This document shows, one piece after another, positions 24,695-36,970 of a stretch of DNA of 64,000 bases. A program made the position numbers and the translations under genes. Numbering within the stretch: the first letter of the stretch is position 1; each line of letters begins with the position of its first letter. A model generated the notes under the pieces. The model did not search any database. It worked only from the letters and a program-made list of their open reading frames with translations, and was not told the origin of the DNA. This DNA is from Rhododendron vialii (taxonomy: Eukaryota > Streptophyta > Magnoliopsida > Ericales > Ericaceae): positions 33,875,564 to 33,939,563 of the forward strand of contig NC_080561.1 of assembly GCF_030253575.1 (NCBI RefSeq), in the 5' to 3' direction.

Positions 24695-25494
24695 TATTTT
24701 TCAATCCAAACCCACCTTGAGTATTCAAGAGTGGTGGAGATTGTAAAATATCATATCCTTCCCCATATCTGAGCGGGGATTTTTAAAAGGCCAACATACC
24801 TGCTACCAGTGGGAATTTTTTTTTAAGGAAACACCCTTTCCATTTGTCACCCCTATTTGGATAATTGGATCTTAGCGTTTTGTTAGATGCAAATTGCAAT
24901 AGTCATTCAAAAAACGCCGCCATAAAGAGGTGTCAAATCTTGGATAGTTGATCCGCGCGAGAGCTCCGAAAGTTTTTGCAAGGAAGTCTAATGAACGGTG
25001 TTGTGATGGTTGTCTTTAGTCATAGACTCTCCGAGATGTTCAAGTTAGATGAGGAAGGTGAGAAATTGTACGATAATCGGATAATTTTGAAAATTTAGCG
25101 CAAACCAGGGTGCATACCTAGCGAAGGTGGCATATATTGTAAGTATACTATATGTAGGGTCATTGTTGGATAAGAATGCTATGATTAATGATTTGAGTTC
25201 CATATTGATGTATATCATTTTTGCGTAGATTTCTTTTCAACGCGTGCTCTTAGCGATTCGATGTGATCTCTAACAATATCGGGTCCCTTAGCCTGTTTAC
25301 TTGTACTGTATTTTGCTAGGCATAGCCAAGCAATCAATCCTCTCAATGACCGAAATGAGAAATATTCTACCGCTACAATGGTGGCACATCAGATGATACT
25401 TAAAATGTAATCACCGAATGTGTTCACCAACGTACTATTGCTAGCAGAAATTTTCCAAATTTTTCGGACCCCTTGGCTATTTTTTGTGGATTGG

Positions 25495-25680
25495 AGTTGC
25501 TGTAGCGCGGCAGCTGCACTATACGGTGTAGTGCGATAGATCCGAACATCCATCTCGATATGAAGGGCTCGGATTTAATCCGAGCTTTTATAAATCCGAG
25601 CCATCTATTGTTCGGATGAAAATCCGAACCGTCCATTGTCAAAATGGACGGCCGGATTGACCGCACTACAATACTCCCGA
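25495..25680. repeat. Foldback element rich in CGGATTT / CCGAGC motifs
   Basis: GCACTATACGGTGTAGTGCG (25518) pairs with CCGCACTACAATACTCC (25660), and CTCGGATTTAATCCGAG (25568-25584) is an internal near-palindrome. It resembles in build the elements at 11310-11507, 28612-28800 and 49090-49325. Confidence 0.55.
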
Positions 25681-25872
25681 TTGTGGAAATTACTGCCGTC
25701 TCAGATATTATCCGTGCACGAATGATCAGCAGTTGACTTGTGCATATTAATCCAGATATTTTATTTTAATTGAAAATGTCACTTCAAATCATCTGAAATT
25801 AGGAAAGATTAGGTCTGCACGTATCATCTCATCCATGTCCTACAATTAGTAGGTAACAAATAGACCCTCAAG

Positions 25873-25877
<5 letters not shown>

Positions 25878-25919
<42 letters not shown>
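25878..25919. repeat. (GA)n microsatellite
   Basis: Uninterrupted GA repeat of about 42 bp in intergenic DNA. Confidence 0.95.
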
Positions 25920-25921
<2 letters not shown>

Positions 25922-27074
25922 TTTGATCCACTACTTCAAAGCGTACAGTCGATTACGAGATACACGAGATAGAAACCACATGTACTTATCGCAAACAACT
26001 GTGGTCGACACACCATGGGTTGCTCCACTGTTTCGAGCGGATGTTCAGATTTTAAGAGTACTCTTCAAGACCTAAGATTCGATTCTCTATCGGGTGAATA
26101 CCCCGAAGTAAATGGGGAGCCGTGACTGGTGTAGTCGCACTAGCTCCCTTGAAAGTTTGGATTGCGCAATCGGGTCCATTTAGTGGCCAGACTGTAAGAC
26201 TGTTCCTCCATTATCCAAAAAAAAAAAAACTGTGTTCGGTTTGAGCCTCTATAAGCTATAATCAACTTTTTTTTGCGCACGGTCTCCAATAAGTTTTATT
26301 TATAATTGTTATTATTATTTCTCTGTCGACCTCCCTTAAAATTCAAACCAAACAGAGGGTTCCGATTGAACTCAGATTCATGTTGATTTCTCTCTCTACT
26401 TCTACATTTTTTAATTACGAAATTCCAGTGGCTCTGTAATTAACTTTCATTTTGGTTTAATTTGTAGTAATTGTATTTAATTTTCCGGTCGACCCACAAT
26501 TTTACATGGTTCACCACTTCACCTTAGATTCCCATACTAATACTACATGAGTGTGTGTTCACCAAAGCTCCAAAAAGCAGATTTTAGTTTTTTTAAAAAA
26601 ATGAAGCTGTTGTGAGTTTTTGTAGAAAATCCTTTTCAATAGATTTTTAGAAACCGAAAATGGGTTCAAAATTTGATTTTAGAGAACTTGGGTTCGAGGA
26701 GCTTTTCGGATCAAATTTTATATTCTAAGTATTCCGGAACTAATTTTTCAACTTTTTTTTGCAGTAAACTTTATAAACTTTTACCGTAGTTTAATCATAA
26801 TTGCTATATCGCAACTGCAATAAACAAGTTTATTTGCTTCTTATAAAATCTAAATAAATATACAATCTGGATTAAAATCTGAAGTTATAAAAATATAAAA
26901 GTTGAATCCTTGTTCCGATGGTCTTACCATGTCTTGAGTGCAAGATGTACAAAATTAGGTACTTCTCTCTTCATTAAAAATATCCATATTCGTGCAGTGC
27001 TAGAAAATGATAAATAATTCGGGGACAGAAAATTCCACCAACGTTTACATGTGTAATTTACATTATCTCATTTC

Positions 27075-27365
27075 TTGTAAACTTATTTTTTTTTCTTGTT
27101 TCGTGTGTTTATTCGTTTTTTTTGAATTTTTATTAGATTCGAATCATCTTTTTTGGATTAATCATACGTCTCGATGAGAAGAGTCTAAAAAGTACAAAAT
27201 TATGATGGAAAGACAAAAAAAGCTAACCATGCAAAGACGGAAAAAGTTCCAAAATTGGTTTATATTTTTATATTTTTTCGATTCGTCTTGTCGTGGCGAA
27301 CGATTAAGTCCAAAAATTACGATGAAAAACAAAAAACATCGAAATAAATTTCAGACTTATAAATT
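27075..27365. repeat. Foldback repeat, family B
   Basis: Has GTGTTTATTCGTTTTTTTTGAAT, TTTTATTAGATTCGAATCAT, GTCTCGATGAGAAGAGTCTAAAAAGTAC and TTTTTCGATTCGTCTTGTC. It is most like the copies at 7195-7555 and 8370-8690. The open frame that crosses it (27202-27738) is not a gene. Confidence 0.6.
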
Positions 27366-27554
27366 TACGAGAACACAGATTGTTTTAAGTTCAACCCTTT
27401 TTCTTTCCTACGTCCTTTTCCTCCATACTAATAAGAGACTACAAAATCTCATATACAATATACATGTAGCTAGCCGACACCACCACCACTACTACTACTA
27501 CTTCTTCTTCTTCTTCAATCTTCCTTCAAAGCACTCGTTATCTTCTACAAATAG

Positions 27555-27727
27555 CGAAGACGACGATGTCTGCGAAGGAGTCAGGACGAAGACGCAGAGA
27601 CTCTCTCGCTTCGAAGACGTTCGAATCAGGTTCGACTTCGGACGAACGAGAGTCGACGTTTCCTCGCTCTGCTATGGCTCAGACTGGAGTGGAGATGAAG
27701 CTGCTGCAGCAACTCAAGAAGGGGTGA
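27555..27727 (+). CDS. Possible small ORF or gene remnant, unrecognised
   Basis: An ATG at about 27566 follows a leader-like stretch rich in CAC, CTA and CTT triplets (27480-27520). It opens a frame of about 53 codons starting MSAKESGRRRRDS and ending LLQQLKKG. Composition (GC and Arg/Ser/Glu-rich) differs from the surrounding AT-rich DNA, and 15 bp after the stop another ATG opens a short hydrophobic frame (about 38 codons, many Leu/Phe). I do not recognise a family. It could be the 5' part of a lost gene, a captured fragment, or chance. Confidence 0.25.
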
Positions 27728-28611
27728 TGATCAGTTGAAGAAATGGAACGCTTAGGCAAGTCTAACGCTTGGCTTTTCACAAATTTGCTTCTTTCCCTCT
27801 TAATTTGCTTTCTTTTTTTCTTTGGATTTTGCTTGTTTGGTTGCTGGGAAAATATATGAAGAAAATAAGGAACTGGGATGATGATCACCATCGGAAGCCG
27901 ATCGAAGATTTCGGAGTCTCCCTTCGGCTGATCATGTCCTTTTCGAATACAAGCCACTGGGGTTAGCTCAGTTGGCCAGTACCCTATATATATACTTCCG
28001 TAGGAAAGGTTAAAAGGGACCTATATATCCTTGCCAAAAACAAGGATTGATTATTTCTTTTCATGAATTGAGGTTATTTCTTAAGATAACCTTACTTGGC
28101 TATCGGTCGGGCTTAGTTTGATTGTGGGCTTATGTTCAGTTTGATATAATTCAAAAACTTGTATTCTTCTATCGCTTGCAATAAACAAAATGCCCTCTCC
28201 GAAGATCATGTATATTTCTCGTTTCTTCTGCAGATCTTTTTGTTTTGTCCGAACTCTGTGTTTTGTAGACTATGCATGGGAGGGATAATCTTAGTAAAGC
28301 TTGATTAGTGTTCTAAAACATGCTCATTTGGATTCATTATCAAATTATGGGACATCAATTAATTTTTGAAAATATCAAACTCAATGCTGATCATCTGAGG
28401 ATGTAATGTTTTTAACATGGTATCAGAGCTAGATCTTGTGTGGCTTCATCTTACCAGCTGGTCGAGTTTGCGTCTGAGTCAATTCTCTCATCTCATTAAT
28501 CAATACCTCCACGTACTGTAACACACTGTCCCACATCGAAAATCTACATGGATGGTAGCCCAATACAATTTCTTTTAAATTTGTAGGCTACACGGAACAT
28601 ACGTCTGAAGG

Positions 28612-28800
28612 GAATGGAATGTTGCCAAGCAGCGTCTTGCAAAACGGTGCAAAGCAGTTGATCCGGCCGTTCATTTTGACACAAATGACTTGGATCGATC
28701 CAATTTGTATGTGCTTAGATTCAATCCGAATTGTCCGTATTGAGATAAACGACCGAATTGACCGCTCTGCACCCGCTTGGCAGCATCCTGAATCCCATTA
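28612..28800. repeat. Foldback element, family D (GCTYGGCAGCATCC end)
   Basis: Right end CCGCTCTGCACCCGCTTGGCAGCATCC (28760-28791) is nearly identical to that at 49283-49310. Left end GAATGTTGCCAAGCAGCG is its inverted partner. The middle has TTTGTATGTGCTTAGATTC and GAGATAAACGACC, also shared with the second copy. Confidence 0.7.
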
Positions 28801-28840
28801 AATAAACAGAGTATATATTTTGCAGCTTTTCTATACCTTA

Positions 28841-29297
28841 GAGCATCCCCATTGTAATAATCAAATTGACATGGATAAGCAAACTTAATAACAATGCTAA
28901 AAAAATACTTCACATTGTAATAAGCAAAGTTACAAGTTTTTTAACAAATAACCAAATTTCACTCATTCCATAACCAAATTTAACAACTTTTACCAATAAT
29001 CAAAACTCAATAACCAAACCCACTAATTAAACTCAAAACTCAATAACTAAAAAATACCCCATATTAGAATCGTCTCATCGAGACGAATAATTTGGTGTGG
29101 TCGGGTGCGTGATTGGAACTCGTTTTCTATTGGACATAGGTGCATTGCGTATAATGGGGTTTTTTTTTTATAAGGATGCAAAAATAACCAATGTGGAGGT
29201 AAATATTGTTAAGTTTGATTATGAACTAAATGGATAATCAAATGCTGACGTGACACATTTTGGTTATTGATTTTGATTATTTCCATTGCGGATGCTC
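28841..29297. mobile_element. TIR transposon, ends GAGCATCCSCAWTG, TTA target duplication
   Basis: Left GAGCATCCCCATTGTAATAATCAAA and right, read inward, GAGCATCCGCAATGGAAATAATCAAA. Both sides are flanked by TTA (28838-28840, 29298-29300), as for PIF/Harbinger-type MITEs. 457 bp. The interior holds an AGACGAATAATTTGG segment but no transposase. A lone similar end is at 33894. Confidence 0.85.
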
Positions 29298-30007
29298 TTA
29301 GAGAGATAATTAGTTGTCATTGGCCTACCTAAGATAAGGAGGGTGATCAACTAATACATCTTTCAAACCCCAATGGATAATTCTTGTTGTCAAGCATGAG
29401 ATTTAGGTTTGCTTCTTCCCAAAATCTCAGGTTCGAAACCTCTCAAGTGTTATTAACTCATTTGAGTTCAGTCCATACCGAGTTTTACTTTGGCTTTCAA
29501 TTGGGTCTTTGCAAGTGAATGACATGATTGGTTTCTCAGAATTAATCGAAGTTTGCGTAAACTGGCATTTGGTTATAAAAAATAACTAATACTTATAGGA
29601 AACCTTTTCGTTTTCTCACTTAGCTTGAGCTGGACTTGGGGATTTTGCCCTTTAGAGACAACAACGTTCAATCTTATCGTTCGTCTTGTTAATTAATGAT
29701 CCGAGTTTTGAAAGAACTCTTTTCGAAAAGAGTTCCAATTAGAATTTTTTAAAATTCAAACCGTCTGAAACACTTTTGAACGATAAAATGGAGCGCTGCT
29801 GGATGTTGCGGGACAGCAGCCCCCAAGTTTGAAGCTGTCTTTTTCATGATTATATATTTGGTGTAGCCATCAACGGGCGCCTCAAATTAGTAAATTAAAG
29901 GAAACCGACAAGAACCTCAAAGAGACAAGAAAAATATCATCGATCACGTCTCACTTTTTTCTATTGGCTATGACTCACCAACTACTTGTAAAGCAGGATT
30001 GTATACG

Positions 30008-30371
30008 TCTCGTTTGGCTAAATAAGTTATTTGATTTATTTTTTTATTTTTATTTAATTTTTTTTTTCATTTGTTAATGTTTTGTCGATTTTTTGAGGAT
30101 TATTACTTTATCATGACGAGATGAATCTAAAAAGTAAAAAATTACAAAAAAAATTCAATTTTTTTTAATAAAGACAAAAAAATTGGCTCATTGGCTTATT
30201 TTTCTCTTTCTCAAAAAAATTGGATTTCGATCGTAATTTTTTACTTTTTAGATTCCTCTCATCATGATAAAACAATAATCCTTAAAAAATCGACGAAAAA
30301 CTAATAAATGCAAAAAAAATTTAAATAATGACAAAAAAAAGAAGCCAAATGACTTATTTAGCCGAATGAGC
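30008..30371. mobile_element. Foldback MITE, family B (best-preserved copy)
   Basis: 364 bp with long inverted arms from end to end: TCTCGTTTGGCTAAATAAGT at the left against an inverted GCTCATTCGGCTAAATAAGT at the right; CATTTGTTAATGTTTTGTCGATTTTTTGAG against an inverted CGACGAAAAACTAATAAATG block; TGAATCTAAAAAGTAAAAAATTAC against GTAATTTTTTACTTTTTAGATTC. The centre is GGCTCATTGGCTTA. Because the arms cover nearly everything, a transcript would fold as one hairpin. Confidence 0.8.
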
Positions 30372-32229
30372 TAAATAATTTTCATTGGGGACGGATTATT
30401 TTTTGAAAACAAGACAAAAATAAAAGAAAACATAGAGAGTAACGTGAAAAGCTAATTACATTTATCCTTTTTACTTTTGGAATATGATCCTCCCCAGCTC
30501 CTGCACAGTCCTGTCCGGCTCATTTTTGGGCCCTTTCCGAGTCCGTTTGATGATCGAAACAATTTATATTTTAGACCTCGTCGGGATCATTTACGTTAGG
30601 CATGCAAAAAAATCATATTAATCGGATATCGTTTATCCGGTTCATGTGGAAGCTCGCAACAATGATGGGGCCATAGAAATTTTGTGATTAAAAGGCCAGT
30701 TAAATTTTATTGCTAGAATTTTAAAGGGCCCACAAACTAATCCACATCCCTTAAATATGAAGTTCAAGTCGGTGTTGGACTTTCCTGATATGCAATTATG
30801 AGCTGGCCACAGATAGATAATCTAGTGGCTTTTGTTCTAATTTTGAATAAAAATTAAAAGTGGGATCCAAATACCATTTTGAGGCGAGTCTATAAATGGG
30901 TTTAGATACTTTTAAGTAAGCTGTTTAAGCCGTTAGAAGGATGAACAAAAAATATTAAGAGATGAAGGAGAAATTGTCTCGTAAAGTAGACATGGTTGCG
31001 CCGATCAAAAAAAAAGTAGACGTGGTTGAGAAGATGATATCTCACCCTTGCTTGAAGATGTAAACGTTGGTGGGTAAAACGGCGTCGCACATCATTCTGC
31101 TCCTAAAGCTGGACATGCGAGGCGTGGCCTTTGAAAGAATTTAGTTGTACCAAAAAAAAGAAAGAGGGGTAAATTGGATATATAAGCCTCCAGTTAGATC
31201 TTGGGCTTGGACTTGTGAGCCCATAAGACTCGTGTTGGCCTTCGTCAACACCCACAATTCAGTTTGGCTACTGATTGACTTGGGCTCACGACCCATGATC
31301 GTAGAAAGTGGGTCTGGCATCATTGTATTTCATTCCCTAGAAAGTCCACGCCTACCGCTCAAAATTCATCGCTCCCCCCACTGTTTTCAATTTTACCATC
31401 CAAAAGTATTTTGAACGGTCCAGATTTTAAAATTTTTTTCCAGGCATGTTCCCTAGAAGAGTTTATTAAAATCCGGATCATTAATTACTGAGACAGATAA
31501 TGAGATATTGAGCAGTGAATGTTAAGCGGTGAAACAGAGTGATGGGCATAGTATCGCTGATAATTTCCTCCTCAATCTACTTGAGTTTTCCTTCATTTAA
31601 GCCTAGCCCTTTATTTTTTATTTTTGAAGAGTAACAGCTTCATTGACAATAAAAATCACAACCTACCGTGTGCATCTAATACAACTGGAGAAAGACCTAT
31701 TACATTCGATTGAGACAAATATTGCAATTCGATCCCGACACGCCCGTGCATCACTGCGCACACCAAGAGTGTTGCGCGTTCCTTGGCTGCATAGAGAGGG
31801 CACAAATACGAAATCTAACATATAGCCTTTACTCAAGTAAGGTAATTCTATCTTTGCTGATGACCATTTATGAATAATCATATCAGCCTTGTAAGTATGG
31901 AAGGATTACTCATTTCGTCCCTCCTCTCATGAAAAGACGTGCAATTTTTGAATTTAAAAATACAGTACTTCCTTGCATAATTTTTTAAATTTCTTGATGC
32001 CAAATTAAAGACTTAATTAAAAGCATTAACTTGATGTGAAGAAATTTAAACAATTATGGACGCAAGTTCTTTATCTTTTTATTCAAAAAACTATACGTCT
32101 TTTCGTATAGAACCAACATCATGAGGCGGATGAAATATTTTTCCTTGGAAGCACACGTCCCTTGCCAAGACCTGTCTTACTGTTTGTAACTCATTGGAGC
32201 ATGTACGATAGTCTCTCCAAAAGAGTTTT

Positions 32230-32520
32230 GTTAACACAAATTTGAGCGCCCGGCCCAAGATTTGACACGAGTAGTGGTTTATTAAACAAGCCTAAAACTC
32301 AAAAAGAGAGCAAAGGTTTTTGATGAGCCAAGCTCGGTTCATTTACTAAATGAGCAGAGCATATTCCAAACAAGCTGAGTTTTTTCGAGCTGAGATGAGC
32401 TTTAAAGTGTTGGGTTCAGCTCATTTAGTACACGAAGTTAAAATTCAAGCTCGAACTCGACTCGATAAACAAGCAAAGCAGAGCCGAGCCTAAGCTGGCT
32501 CGTTTGCTGGCCAAAATATT
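32230..32520 (-). repeat. AGCTCG-rich dispersed repeat
   Basis: Dense in AGCTCG/CGAGCT-type hexamers (GAGCCAAGCTCGG, AAGCTCGAACTCGACTCG, GAGCCGAGCC) and ends GGCTCGTTTGCTGGCC. A second copy in the other orientation is in PDLP intron 2 (52385-52720). The family's nature (MULE-like or other) cannot be told from this. Confidence 0.65.
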
Positions 32521-32699
32521 AGTAGTAGGCTAATAGCTAGCTGTAATAAAAAAACTGGATTCGCCCGATACTTCTTCGGGGGAAAAAGGTGGGACAGTCT
32601 CTATCATCGAATCAGCGGAGAAAAGGGCAATCGCTCTTTTCATTGAATCTAAGTGGCAAAAGAGAATATTCCAATTGCCCTTTAATTTGGTTCTTGAAA

Positions 32700-33480
32700 T
32701 TATATTAAGCACCGGAAGAGTCATAGAGGGGGGTGAATAGGACGACCGATTTAAATTTAGAGCAATTAACAACTATTTAATCTACATGTCATACAATACA
32801 ATTTAATAATATAAGTAAAGAGCGATAAAACTAAAGAACGCAAGAACACGAGATATATGTGGAAACTACTTAGGGTCAACAAACCCTAAGCATAAAACTA
32901 CGGTCTAATCTACTCAATTTTCCATAAATCAAAAGGTTAGGTAAAAAGACTACAAATTAGGAATTACCGACTTTTACCCCGAATCACACCTAACTCCGCT
33001 TCTTGCCTAGCACCCCGTGCCCCTTCTTGATTCCATGGACTCCTTGAGCAACACCATCTCGATCTCCGTTCTAGAATGGCTCTGGTATCATCCGGCCATG
33101 TAGATTCATAGACAACAATGTATGGATTTAAAAGAGATGAAGTTTTTGTGAAAAAAACAAATCAACCTAGAGAGAACACATCGGATATTAGAGTATTTCT
33201 CGAGGATGATAAAAGATGATCAAATGCTCAATTTAGATCATCACAAAAGCATAAGCACACAAGGGATATGAGTAAAATTGATTTTCTCTCTCTAAAGTGG
33301 GCTGATGCAAGGGTTGGTGCTTTGCAAGCTCCATTCAAACTCAGGAGTTTAAAATTAAATAAAAAATCAAGAACACTTTGAATAGTGCCACCGAAGGGTC
33401 CTAGCACTCTTAGGGCGTCTATGAATGCTACCGCGCTACAAGAGCGCACCGTTAGCACACCAATCTGATCCATTTTTGCC
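32700..33480. other. Probable degenerate retroelement stretch
   Basis: Includes GAGGGGGGTGAATAGG (32728) and ACACGAGATATATGTGGAAAC followed by AAACCCTAAGC, motifs I associate with common plant repeats. Similar GTGTGGAAAACCCTAG sequence is at 13525 in TH2 intron 1. No intact domain. Low confidence. Confidence 0.35.
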
Positions 33481-34373
33481 TTAGAGAAATTTCTCTTTTA
33501 AACCAAGGCCAGCCACACCACTCCATGCCTTAGAAATCCTCCATCACTCAAAAAAGCAAACCAAGAGAATCAATGCCTTTGTATTAAAAACGTGATTACT
33601 CTATTTTAAGTTTAGGCATGAAACAAGAAGTGATGCATGGGAAAAAAAAAACATTACACTAAATGCATATGAACGCATATACCTCTTTCATAAAATCTGA
33701 GCATCCTTCACGGCATGAGCTTTTCAACATTTCTTCATTCACCGGGCGGAGTGTCCAGACGAGATAAAATAAAAACTCTCTCCCAAATCCAAATGAAAAA
33801 AGAACAATATAGACTCCAATGGCTTTGACAAAATCCGGAAAACACCAATCATACAAACAATTCTCTCTAACTTCTATGTTTCTCTCTTCTTTAGAGCATT
33901 CACAATGGCATAACCAAAAGTTATCTCATTATCTTTTGAATACCCATTAAGAAATTGCTGAGGTTAACAATGTAGAGGTACTCCACGATAGGGTGATACT
34001 CTTTGAACCACACTTCTCTCTTTAGCTGCATTTTCATGTTTGTAAACTTTTTTTTTCTATTTTTTTCTTACTTACGTAAGAAAGAATTATTTGAACGCAA
34101 GAAGAAGTCAGATGGGAGGCGAGAGTATAATTTGTGTTGGCAGTGTGGCGTGCTTAAAAGGGTAATTATTCAATGCCCCCTGGGCACCATCACACATTTG
34201 CTAGAGACTCACAGACTTAGTCATCGGGCCCATGTAAATGTATGATGTTGAACGGCTGTGTGGTGTGCCCGAGGAGCACTGAATAATTTTTGTGTTTAGA
34301 AGAGGGGTATTTCGAACTTTTAGCACAAGATTCAATGTGTTTTCGTAAACATAATTTTCCTCCAGGATAGTGA

Positions 34374-34530
34374 GGCTCCGTTCCGCTAAGGTTCTTATTT
34401 TTTTAATTACTTATTTTTCACTTTACAAGACAGATCATTCTGTCACAATACATTATCTTTAATTCAAAAAATAAATACCTACTTGAAAAATAATCAAAAT
34501 AAGTATTTATTTTTCTCAGCGGAATGGGCC
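34374..34530. mobile_element. MITE, ends GGCTCCGTTCCGCT, TGA target duplication
   Basis: Left GGCTCCGTTCCGCTAAGGTTCTTATTTTT and right, read inward, GGCCCATTCCGCTGAGAAAAATAAAT. Flanked by TGA on both sides (34371-34373, 34531-34533), which with the end sequence suggests a PIF/Harbinger (Tourist-like) MITE. A relative lies in the VPS62-like intron (45210-45328), and the ends of the 7595-8361 element are also similar. Confidence 0.85.
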
Positions 34531-34991
34531 TGATACCAAGTTCTCCTTCTTGAATGATGGAAATGGTGTCATTGGTGACTTTGGTACAAACCCATGTGGG
34601 GCACCTAATGCTGCATCCCAAGGGGATTCCCAAAATCGTGTCATGCAAATAAAATAGCAGCAAATTGAAATAAATAAAATTGCAAAGGATAATTTGGTGC
34701 AGCCAAATCCAATGATCCTTTCTCCCTAGGAACCTGCCCTTCACATGGTCTCCAGCCCTTTCCCACCTCCTTTTTTAGCTTTAAAATAAATTTATTTCCT
34801 ATCTATTATCACACATACCACCAAACCTTTATATATAAAAGAGAAAAAATACCACCGTGGAGAATTTAAAATCCTTGAAAAACTCTGCTGTGCATATGGG
34901 TACATGTGGGTGACTTGCTAGACGTCAGTGCATGTTTGTTTGTTTTTTGGGAGGAATGGGCGTTTGGTGGCTAAATAGAATGATTGATTCA

Positions 34992-34994
<3 letters not shown>

Positions 34995-35044
<50 letters not shown>
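34995..35044. repeat. (CT)n microsatellite
   Basis: Pure CT tract of about 50 bp. No gene start follows within 1.9 kb. Confidence 0.95.
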
Positions 35045-35047
<3 letters not shown>

Positions 35048-36749
35048 GTAGACATAGAGAAGCTTCTGGCTGTGTTTTGTTTCTAAGCCTTTTTTACACC
35101 CTGTGACACGGAGAGATTCTCTTTTGAGTTTTAATCATATTGTAAAGTAGAGTTTTCTTTGTGATAACCGGAAATCCGGAACAACTTTCGCGTAATAGTT
35201 TTAAATAGCGATACCGGACAGTGTAGCGGTAGTGGGAGTATCGAATGATACGTAGTGGGAATCGGGTTTAGTGGCTGTAGCAGGCAAAAAATCGGATATA
35301 GAGCAATACGTAGCGAGAACCGGCCGATACATGTGTGAATACGTAGTGGGAAGTAGCAGTGCCAGAGGTCCGGAAAACCGCTACGTAGCAGTTGATACGC
35401 TACGTACGTGGTGGCCGGTTTTTAAATCTATGAGCGCAACTCAATCGGCTAATTCCGATGTCCTGAAGTTAACGACCGGACAAACCTCCAGTAGTCCCAA
35501 AGTTTGAAATGTTTGGCCTTCGCGGGATTCGAACATACGAGCTTTTGAGGGACAAATAGTTTAGTTGCTTTCTCATATTCATTTGGCAAACCTATTGAGG
35601 TTAACAATTAAAGTATAGTATTTACCTAACTTATTTGTAAATGTATGACAGAACAGACATGCCCAACAACAGCCTACAAGTTCAAATTCTCATACAATAA
35701 TATATCAGAGAAGGTCCATATCTTGGAGTATAGGGACCTACAAAATTACATCTACCAAATTTATTCCTTCAAAGTTACAAAACTTACCATAAATGGCTAA
35801 ACCAAAATCTGACTATACCTATGGTAACAATGACACTGTGACGGATGCAGGATTTGTACATAGTAGGGGCCCGAACAAGTGTATTTCTATGTTGATAATA
35901 CAAACTATATTTTATGTTCACATATTGCTACTACATAGATATTAGTTTGTGTACACTCAATATTTTGAGACCCATTGGATACTGCCTGTTAGTAAATGCT
36001 TACGTACATTTCAACTAGTTCTAGCTTCCTAGCTAATGTTCATTTTCATAATTTATATGGGTAGCATGCAGCTATGCAGATTTTTTTTTGTCAAAAAACT
36101 TGCATGTTTGGTTGATGAATTTCACAAGTCATTCTTTCTTAAGATTTTATTTTTTTGGTCAAAAAACCAACTTTTATCACGATCCAAAATACTGTTTGCC
36201 AATTCTCAAAAACCATGAAGGTGACCAAACTTATGGTAGAAGTGAATTAAAAAAATTTCGAAAACCTAACAATATCGAAAATGAAATTCACTTCTCAAAA
36301 ATCAACTTTTTTGATTTTTGAAAGTTCTTTTTAACCAAAATACACCAAGCAAATGGACACAAATTTTTAGAGCAAAAATTTCAAAAGTTGCAGCACTTAA
36401 AGCCACAACCCTTCCGGAAAACTCTCCAGAAGGACCAGAGATTTGTAAAGGAGTGGGACGTAAATTGAAGTCCAACAGCAAACGCGCGAAAAAGATTATG
36501 AATGAATGAATGAAACTGAAAACTCCAGGATTAAAAAGAAAAACCAATTATTATGGTAGTTCAACTTAAAAAGTTGACCTCTGATCAATTATAGTACTTT
36601 TTTAGTATAAACAAAGTAGTACCAGAAATGTCTATCATTCACCTGAAACACATTCCCTTCTCATGTTTTGCTGTCTGGTAGATTCTCAGTACTTCCAAAC
36701 CTTGACAGTCATTTGATGCTCCAATTAGTACCTCACGAATTCACATTTA

Positions 36750-36750
<1 letters not shown>
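35045..36750. other. Intergenic upstream of the receptor kinase, no gene seen
   Basis: 35150-35480 is relatively GC-rich with repeated TACGTAG and CCGGA motifs of unknown origin. 35830-35880 has GGATGCAGGATTTG ... GGGGCCCGA, resembling a lone hAT-like end. Remaining DNA is AT-rich. Confidence 0.45.

Positions 36751-36753
<3 letters not shown>

Positions 36754-36786
<33 letters not shown>
36754..36786. repeat. (CT)n microsatellite in the receptor-kinase upstream region
   Basis: CT tract about 185-215 bp before the receptor-kinase ATG, possibly in its promoter or leader. Confidence 0.9.
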
Positions 36787-36788
<2 letters not shown>

Positions 36789-36970
36789 GTTACAGATAGA
36801 AAAGGGCCCCATTCTTGCTAATCATTCTAACTAACTACTCATTAACCAATCATACAAGTACTTCCCTTCTCTTTTTTCTGTCCATCCCACCCCATGGGAT
36901 ATAACACCATCTTTCCCCTTTGAGCCAAGAAATGGCAGAAAAGTGAGAGAGCTTAACCAAAAACACAAAA

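Noticed and set aside
27202..27738. 178-codon open frame
   Set aside because: It crosses a family B repeat and a CAC/CTA/CTT low-complexity run. Composition is not protein-like.
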